In this document: in pieces, positions 17,860 to 26,462 of the stretch
Layout of the letters: each line of letters begins with the position of its first letter
How positions within the stretch are numbered: position 1 is the stretch's first letter
Assembly (NCBI RefSeq): GCF_031951985.1
Contig: NZ_JAVLVU010000001.1
Coordinates: 5,332,001-5,396,000 of the forward strand
Direction of reading: 5' to 3'
DNA length: 64,000 nt
From: Mucilaginibacter terrae
GTDB lineage: Bacteria; Bacteroidota; Bacteroidia; Sphingobacteriales; Sphingobacteriaceae
Translations under genes and position numbers: made by a program
The notes under the pieces: generated by a model
The model's input: the letters and a program-made list of their open reading frames with translations, nothing else
Told to the model about the DNA's origin: nothing
The model's database searches: none

Positions 17860-18789
17860 TTGCGAAGAAGAATATATAATTTTTTTGGGAGCCGAATAGT
17901 TAGACCTCGAACAGACAATACTAACGATGAAGATTATTATGAAAGAAATGAAAGTCGTTTGCAGTTTTGGGTTAACGTTGCCTTAAGTATACTAACGCTT
18001 GCGACGCTTTTTGTAACCTACTATTATTCTCGGAAGAATTTGATTTTAAGTACAAAACAATACGAATCCGCAGTTTCTCAGTTTAATTATCAAAGAAAAA
18101 GTGATTCTTTAAAAAATATTGCAGATTCACTAAAAGATGTTTTACAAAGAAATAAATATACAGCAGACAGTATTAATGTTACCATAAAAGACTCATTTCA
18201 AAAAATTCAATCACTGCATCAGGAAGAACTCAATGAGCAACAGATTGAAATTAATAGGCAACAACTCAAAGCTATTACAAGCCAATCTCGAACGGCGGAA
18301 CAAACATTTAAAGAGCAACAACTGCAATACAAGGAACAACTATATGAAAAGCGCCCTGTATTTACTATTACAGATGTTATAATAGATTCGACAAGGAGAA
18401 TGATTCCCAAAATATCATTTCAATTTAGAAACGTTGGGTTTAGAACCGCTCATGTTGATAGTACTGTTTTTGCATTTTTTAATCCAATTAAGCTCTGCTT
18501 TAGTTCAACCCCTAATCCATCAAACTTTGATGTTATCCCGAATGGTATGACGTTAACTACCAGCGAGGTTAATATTTATATTGACTGTTTAAAAAGCCCA
18601 CTAACTCAATATTATTTATTGATATATTACACAGATACTTCTACGGGGATAGTTCAAAAAGAGCCTATATTTTTTACTTATATAAAAAAACCTAATGAAC
18701 CTGTTTCAACAAAAAAGATTATACCGAGGGATAGGACTGCATTTGAGCAACGATTGAGAAAAGGAAAGATTTTTGTTCCGGGCTTTTGA
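17860..18789 (+). CDS. Hypothetical membrane-anchored coiled-coil protein
   Basis: 309 residues from a TTG start, the only start in frame before the conserved-looking part; no ribosome-binding site is evident. One membrane helix (FWVNVALSILTLATLFVTYYY, about residues 31-51) is followed by a long charged, glutamine-rich stretch (about 60-165, including EELNEQQIEINRQQLKAI) likely to form a coiled coil, then a beta-rich C-terminal domain (PVFTITDVIIDSTRRMIPK onward). The topology suggests an N-in anchor with the rest outside. Base composition is as AT-rich as the gene before it. Function unknown. Confidence 0.6.
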   Translation: MRRRIYNFFGSRIVRPRTDNTNDEDYYERNESRLQFWVNVALSILTLATLFVTYYYSRKNLILSTKQYESAVSQFNYQRKSDSLKNIADSLKDVLQRNKYTADSINVTIKDSFQKIQSLHQEELNEQQIEINRQQLKAITSQSRTAEQTFKEQQLQYKEQLYEKRPVFTITDVIIDSTRRMIPKISFQFRNVGFRTAHVDSTVFAFFNPIKLCFSSTPNPSNFDVIPNGMTLTTSEVNIYIDCLKSPLTQYYLLIYYTDTSTGIVQKEPIFFTYIKKPNEPVSTKKIIPRDRTAFEQRLRKGKIFVPGF

Positions 18790-18825
18790 TATTCCTTGCA
18801 GGAGCATCAGCTAATCCCCTCGCTC

Positions 18826-18909
18826 CCGCAAGCGTCCCGCTTGTGGTAATAGCTCACCTAAGCTCAATCGAAAAATCTTTGCATCAAACCACAAGCGGGA
18901 CGCTTGCGG
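18826..18909. repeat. Perfect 21-bp inverted repeat
   Basis: The arms at 18826-18846 and 18889-18909 are exact reverse complements (CCGCAAGCG...CTTGTGG) with 42 bases between them. The stem lies between the AT-rich gene at 17860-18789 and the convergent kinase and is much richer in GC than its surroundings. It could work as a transcript end for either side, but no T run follows. Confidence 0.8.
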
Positions 18910-18981
18910 CAGCATTTAGGAGCATTCAAATTAACCCAATGCCGACGGCAGATAGTTGGAAAGATGCCTTAAATCAATTAT

Positions 18982-21900
18982 TTAATCTTTATCAGGCAGC
19001 GGAATAGTTACCTCCACCTGGGTACCCTCGTTGGGTGGAGAGGTTATCTCTACCCGGCCATTAAGCAGCTTTATTTTGCTGCGTATGGAGGCCAGGCCTA
19101 TGCCGGGTTTGTGTTTGGGGGTATCGTTAATACCCCGGCCGTTATCTTTAACTTTGATGAGTATTTGGGTGGGGCTTATTTTGAGTTCGGTGTAGGCATG
19201 TGTGGCTCCGGAGTGCTTTACTACGTTCATTAACAACTCCTGCATGGTGCGATATATAGCCAGTTCAAGATACTTTTCTAACCGGTGCTCCAATCCGGTT
19301 AACTTGTACCTAAAATGAATGCCATCTTCTAATTGACGGCACATATCGGCAATGGCTGTTTTTAAACCAAATTCTTCCAGTGTGGCGGGCATCAACTCGT
19401 GCGATATACGGCGGCTTTCCTGTATTACATCAGTTAATAAATGATTTGTGTAGTTCTTGGTTTCCTCAAAATCGGCCCAGGGCATGTCTTTAATTAACCC
19501 TGCCAAGCTAATTTTTATTCCGTAAAGTACCTGCCCAAGTCCGTTATGTATGCTTTCTGCTATGCGCCTGCGCTCTTCTTCAACCGTATTGAGTGATACC
19601 CTGAACACTTCCTGTTGCTGTTCGGCTTCCAGTTTGCGCAGTTTTTCTTCAGCTTTCTTCAACCCGGTTATGTTTGCGGTATTGGTAGCTACACCATCAT
19701 CAAGCTTAACCACCGATTGATAGAACCAGCCATCAAACTGCTCATGCACATAATGCTTTTCATATTGTTGTGGTATGCCCGTTTCGGTTACCTTAACAAA
19801 GTTTTCAAAAATCCCCTCGGTTTCAACTCCCGGATTATTTTGTAAAAGCCGTTTACCAATTACATCACCGTAAGCCTGTTCGGCAGCATGATTGTTGAGT
19901 ATCCATACAAAATCAATGATTTCGCCTTGCTCATTTCTCAAAGCTTTAAATACCTGTATCATTTCAGGATTACTGTTAAGCGTTGCCTGCAGTAATTCCT
20001 GGTTTAAATTCAATTCTATTGTACGCTCTCGCACCTCTGCCTCCAATCGTTTGCGATAATCTGCTTCATTTTTACGCAGGGCCGCTTCGGCCTGGCTGCG
20101 CTCTTTTAACTCCGTGTCTCTCGAAATTATAATTGAAGCTGCATGAGCAAAAACCTCGGCCATTTCTAATTCGCTTGGGGTGGGGGTACGCGGCTCTGCA
20201 AAATAGATGGCAAGTGTACCCATAACCGGGCCATCGGTGGTGCGTATTGGGAATGACCAGCAAGCCCGAAACTCATGTTTACGCGGAATTTGAATGAAAG
20301 GCTTCCAAAGTAAATCCTCTTCCACATCGGCCGTTATAACGGGTTTGCCAGTGTGCATAGCCAGGCCGCAGGCGGGCATGTCGCGACCAATTTTAAAGCC
20401 GCTCATGTCATCAGCGTAAGCACTGGTCATGCCGGTGATCAGATGCAAGCCTGCACCTTTTTGTGGTTCCATGTAAAAGGCAGCCCGGGCCTTATTATGG
20501 GTATGCTGAATAATGGTATCAACTAACGGTTGCAACGATGCCGATAGCGGCTCGCCGTTCATGGCGGCACTAAAAGCCATTTGCTGGCCTTTAAGCCACC
20601 TTTCGCTAACATGTAATGAATCAATAGCTTTTGCCCTTTCAACGGCTGCCCACGTGCGTTCGGCCGTTTCTTTCAGCAAATTCATTTCATGCTGTTTCCA
20701 ACGCCTTGGTTTTATATTATGTACGGCCAATGTGCTCACCCATACTCCGTTTTTAACCAGCGGCATAGCCATGTAGGCGTTAAAACCAGCGTTTGCAATT
20801 ACGGCTCGTTCGTCATCGGTAATATTAGGGTCGGTATTTATGTTGTGCGATACCTGCAACTTACCCGTGCGGTACCCGTCTACCAGCATTTTGCCAAAAT
20901 CCATGTATTTAAACTTACCGATCATGGGCTGTAATAAATTACCCCATCCCTGGTTTATTACTACAAAATCGCCCATGGTTTCGCTGTAATGTGCCTGGTT
21001 GGCACCCAGTTCTTCGCCCAGTAAGCGGGTGGCTATGGCCTGAATTTTGTTTGGATCGGCTACGTCTCTCAATGCATCGCTCAGTTTAAGTAAATAGGCA
21101 TGATATTGTTCCTGCTGTTTACGCCCGGTTATGTCATCAAATACAACTGCAATTTGCCTGCTGTCTTCATCGCCAACCCGCGCTGCGTAGGCCAAATACC
21201 ACCGGTTGGTAGCCTTATGATAGTTTTCCTTGCGGAGTGGTTTGCCGGTACGGGCAACCTGGTCGTAATCATCAAGCCAATAACGCTCAATGCCGCCGGT
21301 TAGTTGGTTTACGGTTTGGCCTACCACATTACGCAAACCGGTTTGCTTTTCAAAAACATGGTTTACCTCTATAAAAAGATAATCTACAGCCACACCGTTT
21401 TCATCATAAAGCATTTCAATAATGCAAAATCCTTCGTCAATACTTTCAAACAGGGTACGATACTTGTCTTTCGACTTACGCAGGTTATCTTCTACTATGC
21501 CTTTTTCAACCGCTGCCCAGGTGCGCTCGGCTACTTCCTCTACAAGTGATATTTCCCATGATGTCCACCCGCGCGGTTTATTGTCATGTATAGTAAATGT
21601 GGCCACAAATCGTCCGTCTTTTACCAACGGTACGGATATGACCGATGGCGATTCAACAGCTATAAAAGCCGCCCGTTGCTTTGGGGTTAAACCCGCATCG
21701 GTATGAGCATTAGTTAATACATAGGTGCTTCCGCTGCGCAACAGTGCTATATTATTTTCCCCGAAGGGTGCCAGTAGGAAGCGTTTGGGCATGGAACTGC
21801 CTGTTTTTACATATTCGCCCCAAACTTCGCCAATTTCCTCACCCGGCTCACCCTGGTTAAGCGTATACTCAGCTTTGGAGGCGCAAAGTGCTTCAACCAG

Positions 21901-22041
21901 CATTTTACAAGCTATTTTAGCTATTTCGGCCGGGTTGGCAAGGGGGCGCAAAGCATCGCTAAACTCCAGCAAAAAAATCTGCTTTTGTAAGGCTTCGGCA
22001 ACGGGTGTAATAACATGGGGTTGCGGCAAATTATTTTTCAT
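18982..22041 (-). CDS. GAF/PAS-domain sensor histidine kinase (NarX-like)
   Basis: 1019 residues from the ATG at 22041; a TTG nine codons upstream (22068) is possible but less likely. There is no clear membrane helix. Three GAF-like modules (one N-terminal, two central, each ending near TWAAVE) alternate with PAS modules (around IDEGFCIIEM and NSNPEMIQVFKAL). The C-terminus is a HisKA_3 dimerisation domain (EERRRIAESIHNGLGQVLYG, phospho-His in IHNG) and a HATPase domain (ELLMNVVKHSG, VKDNGRGI, GIGLASIRSKI). The divergent LuxR-type regulator at 22240 is the probable partner. The input signal is unknown and probably cytosolic. Confidence 0.88.
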   Translation of the reverse strand: MKNNLPQPHVITPVAEALQKQIFLLEFSDALRPLANPAEIAKIACKMLVEALCASKAEYTLNQGEPGEEIGEVWGEYVKTGSSMPKRFLLAPFGENNIALLRSGSTYVLTNAHTDAGLTPKQRAAFIAVESPSVISVPLVKDGRFVATFTIHDNKPRGWTSWEISLVEEVAERTWAAVEKGIVEDNLRKSKDKYRTLFESIDEGFCIIEMLYDENGVAVDYLFIEVNHVFEKQTGLRNVVGQTVNQLTGGIERYWLDDYDQVARTGKPLRKENYHKATNRWYLAYAARVGDEDSRQIAVVFDDITGRKQQEQYHAYLLKLSDALRDVADPNKIQAIATRLLGEELGANQAHYSETMGDFVVINQGWGNLLQPMIGKFKYMDFGKMLVDGYRTGKLQVSHNINTDPNITDDERAVIANAGFNAYMAMPLVKNGVWVSTLAVHNIKPRRWKQHEMNLLKETAERTWAAVERAKAIDSLHVSERWLKGQQMAFSAAMNGEPLSASLQPLVDTIIQHTHNKARAAFYMEPQKGAGLHLITGMTSAYADDMSGFKIGRDMPACGLAMHTGKPVITADVEEDLLWKPFIQIPRKHEFRACWSFPIRTTDGPVMGTLAIYFAEPRTPTPSELEMAEVFAHAASIIISRDTELKERSQAEAALRKNEADYRKRLEAEVRERTIELNLNQELLQATLNSNPEMIQVFKALRNEQGEIIDFVWILNNHAAEQAYGDVIGKRLLQNNPGVETEGIFENFVKVTETGIPQQYEKHYVHEQFDGWFYQSVVKLDDGVATNTANITGLKKAEEKLRKLEAEQQQEVFRVSLNTVEEERRRIAESIHNGLGQVLYGIKISLAGLIKDMPWADFEETKNYTNHLLTDVIQESRRISHELMPATLEEFGLKTAIADMCRQLEDGIHFRYKLTGLEHRLEKYLELAIYRTMQELLMNVVKHSGATHAYTELKISPTQILIKVKDNGRGINDTPKHKPGIGLASIRSKIKLLNGRVEITSPPNEGTQVEVTIPLPDKD

Positions 22042-22239
22042 AGGTACAGCAAACGCCACAAGGAGCAATGTAATAGCATCAATTAAAAAACGTAAACCAA
22101 TTATATACCGAAGAGATAGACGGGATTTTTATAAAGGAAAACGCTAATTTTAAACATTGCAAGAATAAATTTGTTTCGAAAACAAATAATCTACTTAATA
22201 CTTAAACTCTATTTAGTATTAAGATTTTAATTTTTAAGA

Positions 22240-22923
22240 ATGAATGCGATCATCCAGAAGCCCGACTTCCGTAAAGTTAACATCTTATTAGCCGAAGATC
22301 ATCACATTGTGCGCAACGGAATACGGTCGTTGCTCGAAAAACAATCATTCATACATATTGTAGGAGAGGCTGAAAACGGGGCAGAGGCATTGCAGCTTAT
22401 TAATGATGGCTTACGGCCTGATATTCTCATTACCGATATTAACATGCCGGGTATGGGTGGCGTTGAACTTATTGAAAACTTGAAGGTTGCATGGCCTAAA
22501 ACCCGCGTTGTGGTTTTAAGTATGCTGGATAACGATAAGTTTATTACGCGTGCGTTTAATGCCGGGGCATCGGCTTATTTGTTAAAAAATGTATCGCCCG
22601 AGGAGCTGATGTTTGCTATAAAACTTGTACAGGCCGGGCAGGAGTATATTTGTGCCGAACTGGGCATGAAGCTGGTTAAACGGTTAGGAACAGCACCTGA
22701 GTTACTGCAGCCTGATGAAGAACTTGACCTGGACCTATCAGAACGTGACATTGAAGTTTTGCAATTGATTGCCGAAGGTTATACCAACCAGCAAATAGGC
22801 GATAAGCTGTTTACCGGCAAACGCACGGTAGAAGGCTACCGCCAAAATCTTATGAATAAAACCGGCTCGCGTAACACTGCAGCACTCATCAGGTTTGCGC
22901 TATTGCATGGAATTATCCGTTAA
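22240..22923 (+). CDS. LuxR/NarL-family response regulator
   Basis: 227 residues. The receiver domain has the acidic pair in LLAEDHH, the phospho-acceptor Asp in DILITDINMPGMGG and the lysine in SAYLLKNVSPEEL. The output is a LuxR-type HTH (LSERDIEVLQLIAEGYTNQQ, then KRTVEGYRQNLMNKTG). It is divergent from the histidine kinase ending at 22041, with about 200 bases between the two starts, the usual arrangement of a cognate pair that may share control. Confidence 0.92.
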   Translation: MNAIIQKPDFRKVNILLAEDHHIVRNGIRSLLEKQSFIHIVGEAENGAEALQLINDGLRPDILITDINMPGMGGVELIENLKVAWPKTRVVVLSMLDNDKFITRAFNAGASAYLLKNVSPEELMFAIKLVQAGQEYICAELGMKLVKRLGTAPELLQPDEELDLDLSERDIEVLQLIAEGYTNQQIGDKLFTGKRTVEGYRQNLMNKTGSRNTAALIRFALLHGIIR

Positions 22924-23175
22924 ATTAAACGCCATAATTCATCTAATAATTATTAAAATTTCATAGAAATTTAATATTCCGTATTAATCAATAATTTCCC
23001 GCCGTATAAATACTGTAGTTGTACAAACGCTTAAGTGTAGCTTTGAAACAAGTTAAACCTCGGGCATGGTGTGCAATTCCCGCATATTCACTTTTTTCAA
23101 CTTAATAGTGAATGGTTCATAAGCCAGGCTTTGGCCATTCTATTTTTATGAAGATAAAATAAAGGAGGGTTTGCT

Positions 23176-23520
23176 GTGAGCAAGAGAATATTGATTATTG
23201 ATAATGACCCCGATACGCCCGAAGTAATGAAAGAAGCTTTGAGCTATGAAGGGTTTACAGTTCATACCGAATTGTTTACAGATAATATAATGGCTTTAAT
23301 TAAACTGCACAACCCTGATATAGTACTGTTAGACTATATTTTAAATGGCATTAACGGGGGAGAGCTTTGCAGTCTTGTAAAAAAAGATAGTAATACGGCT
23401 CACATACCCATGGTTATACTTTCGGCCTATTCCAGTGTCATTAATTCGTTAGGTTACTTTGGCTGCAACGCATTTGTTGCCATATCCTTTGACCTGAACA
23501 ATTTGGTTGGAAAAAATTAA
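23176..23520 (+). CDS. Single-domain response regulator, degenerate receiver
   Basis: 114 residues, GTG start, preceded by a strong AAAGGAGGG ribosome-binding site that decides the start. The acidic pocket (IIDNDPD) and phospho-acceptor (DIVLLDYILNGINGGEL) are present and the Ser of the switch is in VILSAYS. At the position of the invariant Lys before the last helix (usually AKPFD) it reads AISFDLNN, so the lysine is replaced by isoleucine. No output domain is present. It may be a phosphate sink, or bind without normal switching. Confidence 0.8.
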   Translation: MSKRILIIDNDPDTPEVMKEALSYEGFTVHTELFTDNIMALIKLHNPDIVLLDYILNGINGGELCSLVKKDSNTAHIPMVILSAYSSVINSLGYFGCNAFVAISFDLNNLVGKN

Positions 23521-23578
23521 CGAACTAACTGCAATAGAAACATTAAACTAAAATATAACATTCAGCTGCCTGCAATTT

Positions 23579-23950
23579 ATGAGTAATGATGGAATTAATA
23601 AAGTACTCCTGGCCGGACAAATAACCGCCGAACCCCGTTGGCATGATGAAGGTAACGAGCGCATGTTGTGCTTTACCCTCACCACCAAAGAAATAATTTT
23701 TAGCCAAAAAGAAGATATAGAACATCTTGAAAACCACCGTATTAAAATACCCGAAAAAAGCCACGCGCTAAAGCGCTTTACTTTTAAAAAAGATGACATT
23801 GTGTTTGTACAGGGCAAACTGCATACCCGCTCTTTTATAGATGCCGAAAATATAAAACGCTACAAAACCGAGGTAATTGCCAACCAGGTAGACAGGCATG
23901 CACCCGAGATACCAACCGCAGCTCAAATGCGCACCGTTGATTTCGGTTAG
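23579..23950 (+). CDS. Single-stranded-DNA-binding protein family, short paralogue
   Basis: 123 residues with an SSB-like OB fold: NKVLLAGQITAEPRWHDEGN, MLCFTLTTKE, KKDDIVFVQGKLHTRSF and KTEVIANQVD. The usual acidic C-terminal tip (DDDLPF-like) is absent; the chain ends QMRTVDFG. This suggests an accessory SSB rather than the main replication protein. It follows the small receiver gene by 58 bases. Confidence 0.8.
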   Translation: MSNDGINKVLLAGQITAEPRWHDEGNERMLCFTLTTKEIIFSQKEDIEHLENHRIKIPEKSHALKRFTFKKDDIVFVQGKLHTRSFIDAENIKRYKTEVIANQVDRHAPEIPTAAQMRTVDFG

Positions 23951-24185
23951 CAATAATTTTTGCAGGATAATGTTTTGGGTAAGCTTGGAAGGAATTAGCA
24001 ATCTTAAAAAAGTGCGTGATTAATTTTTGCCGAAAAGGTACTGACAGGATTGTGCGGGTGTTCAATGTGTTCAACCCCTTCAATGTGCGCAATACGTTTC
24101 ATGAAATACTTTATGAAACACCGGGGTAAAATCGGGCAATTTCGAGGTTTTCAGAAGCAAAAATGGGGTAGGGAACAGATAAACA

Positions 24186-24210
24186 AAAAAGGGGTTATTC
24201 ACCCCTTTTT
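24186..24210 (-). terminator. Terminator overlapping the end of the sigma-54 activator
   Basis: AAAAAGGGGT and ACCCCTTTTT form a 10-base-pair stem around a 5-base loop. On the minus strand the stop codon of the activator gene is in the hairpin, and a T run follows. Confidence 0.8.
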
Positions 24211-25595
24211 AATCCAAATTTTTCGATCTTGCTATACAAGTGACTGCGTTGAATATCAATGTCATCGGCTGTTTTTGATACATTCCAGTTATTTTTTTCG
24301 AGCTTAAATTTTATGTATTCGCGCTCGGCATAGTCTTTATACTCCTGGAAGTTTTTAAACTGGTCGTAATCAGTTTGCTGTGCTGCTGCTGCCGTTAAGG
24401 CACCACCACTACCAATAGTTGCTGCCGTTACCGGTGCCGACGGGTTGGCAAAAGCTTTCACATCAGCATCAGTTATGATCTTGTCGCTCAAGATGATAAG
24501 GCGCTCAATCATGTTACGTAGCTCGCGTATATTACCCGTCCACGGCAGGGCTTTAAGGGCTTCTAAACCAGCCTCGCTAATGCGTTTGGTAGGCATGCCG
24601 TACTCGTTGCAAATTTCTTCTAAGAAGCTGGTAGCCAGTAACGGTATATCATCGCGGCGGTCTACAAGGGGCGGTACGTGAATTAAAATAACGCTCAGGC
24701 GGTGGTACAAGTCCATCCTGAAATTGCCATTTTCAATTTCTTTTAAAAGGTCTTTGTTTGTAGCAGCTACCACACGTACATCAACCTCAATTTCCTTTTC
24801 GCCACCTACGCGGGTAATGCGGTTTTCTTGCAAGGCACGCAATACTTTAGCCTGCGCCGAATGGCTCATATCGCCAATCTCATCCAAAAACAAGGTGCCT
24901 CCGTTGGCCGATTCAAACTTACCTATACGCTGCTTTACTGCCGACGTAAACGAGCCCTTTTCGTGGCCAAATAACTCACTTTCAATTAATTCAGAAGGTA
25001 TAGCCGCACAGTTTACCTCAATAATAGGGGCGTTTGAACGGTTCGATTTTTCGTGCAACCAGCGTGCAACCAACTCCTTACCGCTACCATTTGCACCTGT
25101 TACCAGCACACGGGCCTCGGTAGGGGCAACACGGTCGATGGTTTCCTTAATCTTTAATATACCCTGCGATTCGCCTAAAATAGGGCGTACCTTTGATACT
25201 TTGCGTTTTAATACCTTGGCTTCGGTTACCAAACTACCGCGGTCAAGCGCGTTGCGTACGGTAATGAGCAAGCGATTCAAATCAGGTGGTTTCGAAATAA
25301 AATCAAAAGCTCCTTTTTTGCTGGCCTCAACAGCGGTTTCCACCGTGCCATGGCCCGATATCATGATGAAGGGAAGATCGGGCTTAATTGCCAAACCATC
25401 GGTAAGTACCTCCAAGCCATCCATGCGATTCATTTTTATATCGCACAGCACCAAATCATAATCATTTTTTTCTATAAGTTGCAGTCCATCAACGCCATTG
25501 TCAATGTCTTCAACCACGTAATCTTCGTATTCCAGTATTTCGCGCAGGGTGTTACGAATCGCGCGTTCGTCGTCAATAATTAAAATTTTCGCCAT
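24195..25595 (-). CDS. Sigma-54-dependent response regulator (NtrC family)
   Basis: 466 residues from the ATG at 25595 (MAKILIIDDERAIR); a longer frame to 25670 adds 25 unlikely residues. The receiver has LVLCDIKMNRMDG, and the lysine is in FDFISKPPDL. The AAA+ domain shows Walker A (GANGSGKELVARWLHE), LFLDEIGDM and VVAATNKDL. The sigma-54 contact loop reads GSFTSA instead of GAFTGA. The C-terminus is a Fis-type HTH (NWNVSKTADDIDIQRSHLYS). It should activate promoters used by the RpoN encoded at 47028. No kinase is adjacent, so the partner is unknown. Confidence 0.92.
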   Translation of the reverse strand: MAKILIIDDERAIRNTLREILEYEDYVVEDIDNGVDGLQLIEKNDYDLVLCDIKMNRMDGLEVLTDGLAIKPDLPFIMISGHGTVETAVEASKKGAFDFISKPPDLNRLLITVRNALDRGSLVTEAKVLKRKVSKVRPILGESQGILKIKETIDRVAPTEARVLVTGANGSGKELVARWLHEKSNRSNAPIIEVNCAAIPSELIESELFGHEKGSFTSAVKQRIGKFESANGGTLFLDEIGDMSHSAQAKVLRALQENRITRVGGEKEIEVDVRVVAATNKDLLKEIENGNFRMDLYHRLSVILIHVPPLVDRRDDIPLLATSFLEEICNEYGMPTKRISEAGLEALKALPWTGNIRELRNMIERLIILSDKIITDADVKAFANPSAPVTAATIGSGGALTAAAAQQTDYDQFKNFQEYKDYAEREYIKFKLEKNNWNVSKTADDIDIQRSHLYSKIEKFGLKRGE

Positions 25596-25678
25596 GTTTT
25601 TCTTTCCAAAGGGAGGTAGTACTTCCGGTGCTAATATAGCATTTTGTATAGTAAAACAAACACTCGCCAAATTGTTTC

Positions 25679-25720
25679 AAAAAAAGTTAACCCCTCCTGC
25701 AAAATAGCAAAAGGGGTTAA
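25679..25720 (-). terminator. Rho-independent terminator of RNase P RNA gene
   Basis: On the minus strand, TTAACCCCT pairs with AGGGGTTAA and is followed by CTTTTTTTG. It begins just beyond the predicted 3' end of rnpB. Confidence 0.85.
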
Positions 25721-25734
25721 AATACAGCAACAAA

Positions 25735-26094
25735 ACTGTAAGCCGGGTTCTGTGCTGCCTGGCGGCAGTTTCTATCATTAATCTCGTCCTGTTATTGCTA
25801 ACAGGCTTTATCAACCTACCCATCACGGATACGGGCCGAAGCCTGTACAAAGCGAGCCACCCTGATATTCCGTGACCTATTTGGTCTTTCAACTCCTGAG
25901 GTTTACCGCAAGTATAGTCGCCTATACAAGCCGTGAGCTCTTACCTCACGTTTTCACCCTTACCGGCGGTGCCGGCGGTATATTCTCTGTGGCACTGGCT
26001 GTCGCCCGCTGCGAGGCGCCTTCCCGTTAGGAAGCAGGATGCTCTGCGTTGCCCGGACTTTCCTCCGCCCAATTACTCGGGCAGCGATAGAACG
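25735..26094 (-). ncRNA. rnpB: RNase P RNA, bacterial class A
   Basis: On the minus strand the 5' part reads GGAGGAAAGTCCGGGC (complement of about 26049-26064), the universal P4 signature, and the 3' part reads CAGAACCCGGCTTACAG (complement of 25736-25752), the matching P4 strand and 3' end. The length of about 360 bases is normal. It is the catalytic RNA that cuts the 5' leader off pre-tRNAs, with the protein partner RnpA encoded at 50305. Ends are approximate to within about 10 bases. Open frames across this region are not genes. Confidence 0.95.
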
Positions 26095-26462
26095 TTTTGC
26101 GGGAGTAAAATTAGTTATTATGTTATTAAGTTAATGAGTTATTTGGTTTTAAAGTTAATTTGATAGTCAGGTAATATGTAACCTAATAACTCAATAACTA
26201 TTTACCAATAACTAATACTTGGGCGTTGCCTCCGGCCCGGGCTATCCGCTGCAAGTCCTCGCTCCGCTATGCTGCGTTCCGGGCTTTACGCTTCTATCCC
26301 TAACGCAAACTACAGTTTGTTTTGACAACAATTTTGAATTTACAGGATTTATGAGGCATATGATAACCTATTAATGTTAGTTAATCGACGCGCTGAATAG
26401 GCAAAAACATGTTAAAAATTCTTAACGAAATCAACTAATCAACAACTTAACCTTTAACTACA
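26095..26462. other. Gene-free stretch upstream of rnpB with a dispersed repeat
   Basis: This region is AT-rich apart from the GC-rich element at 26220-26311. It must hold the rnpB promoter, reading left; a TAATTTTA sequence on the minus strand near 26112-26119 is a weak -7 match. A direct-repeat-like wording (AATAACTCAATAACT) is present about 26183-26210. Nothing else was recognised. Confidence 0.6.
26220..26311 (+). repeat. GGGCGTT...CTAACGCAAAC dispersed element, copy 2
   Basis: Starts GGGCGTTGCCTCCGGCCCG, continues with GGGCTATCCGCT and CAAGTCC, and ends ATCCCTAACGCAAACTA. It matches copy 1 (about 15335-15430, opposite strand) at both ends and in the core. It is GC-rich within an AT-rich gap. 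Confidence 0.75.

Noticed and set aside
18786..19007. Small open frame across the inverted repeat
   Set aside because: It overlaps the 21-base inverted repeat and the end of the convergent kinase, and shows no protein pattern.
24724..25461. Long plus-strand open frame inside the sigma-54 activator
   Set aside because: It is antisense to a well-supported AAA+ domain and its translation is serine-rich and low in pattern.
25677..26163. Open frames on both strands at the RNase P RNA
   Set aside because: The region carries the conserved rnpB signatures; the frames are by-products of a structured RNA.
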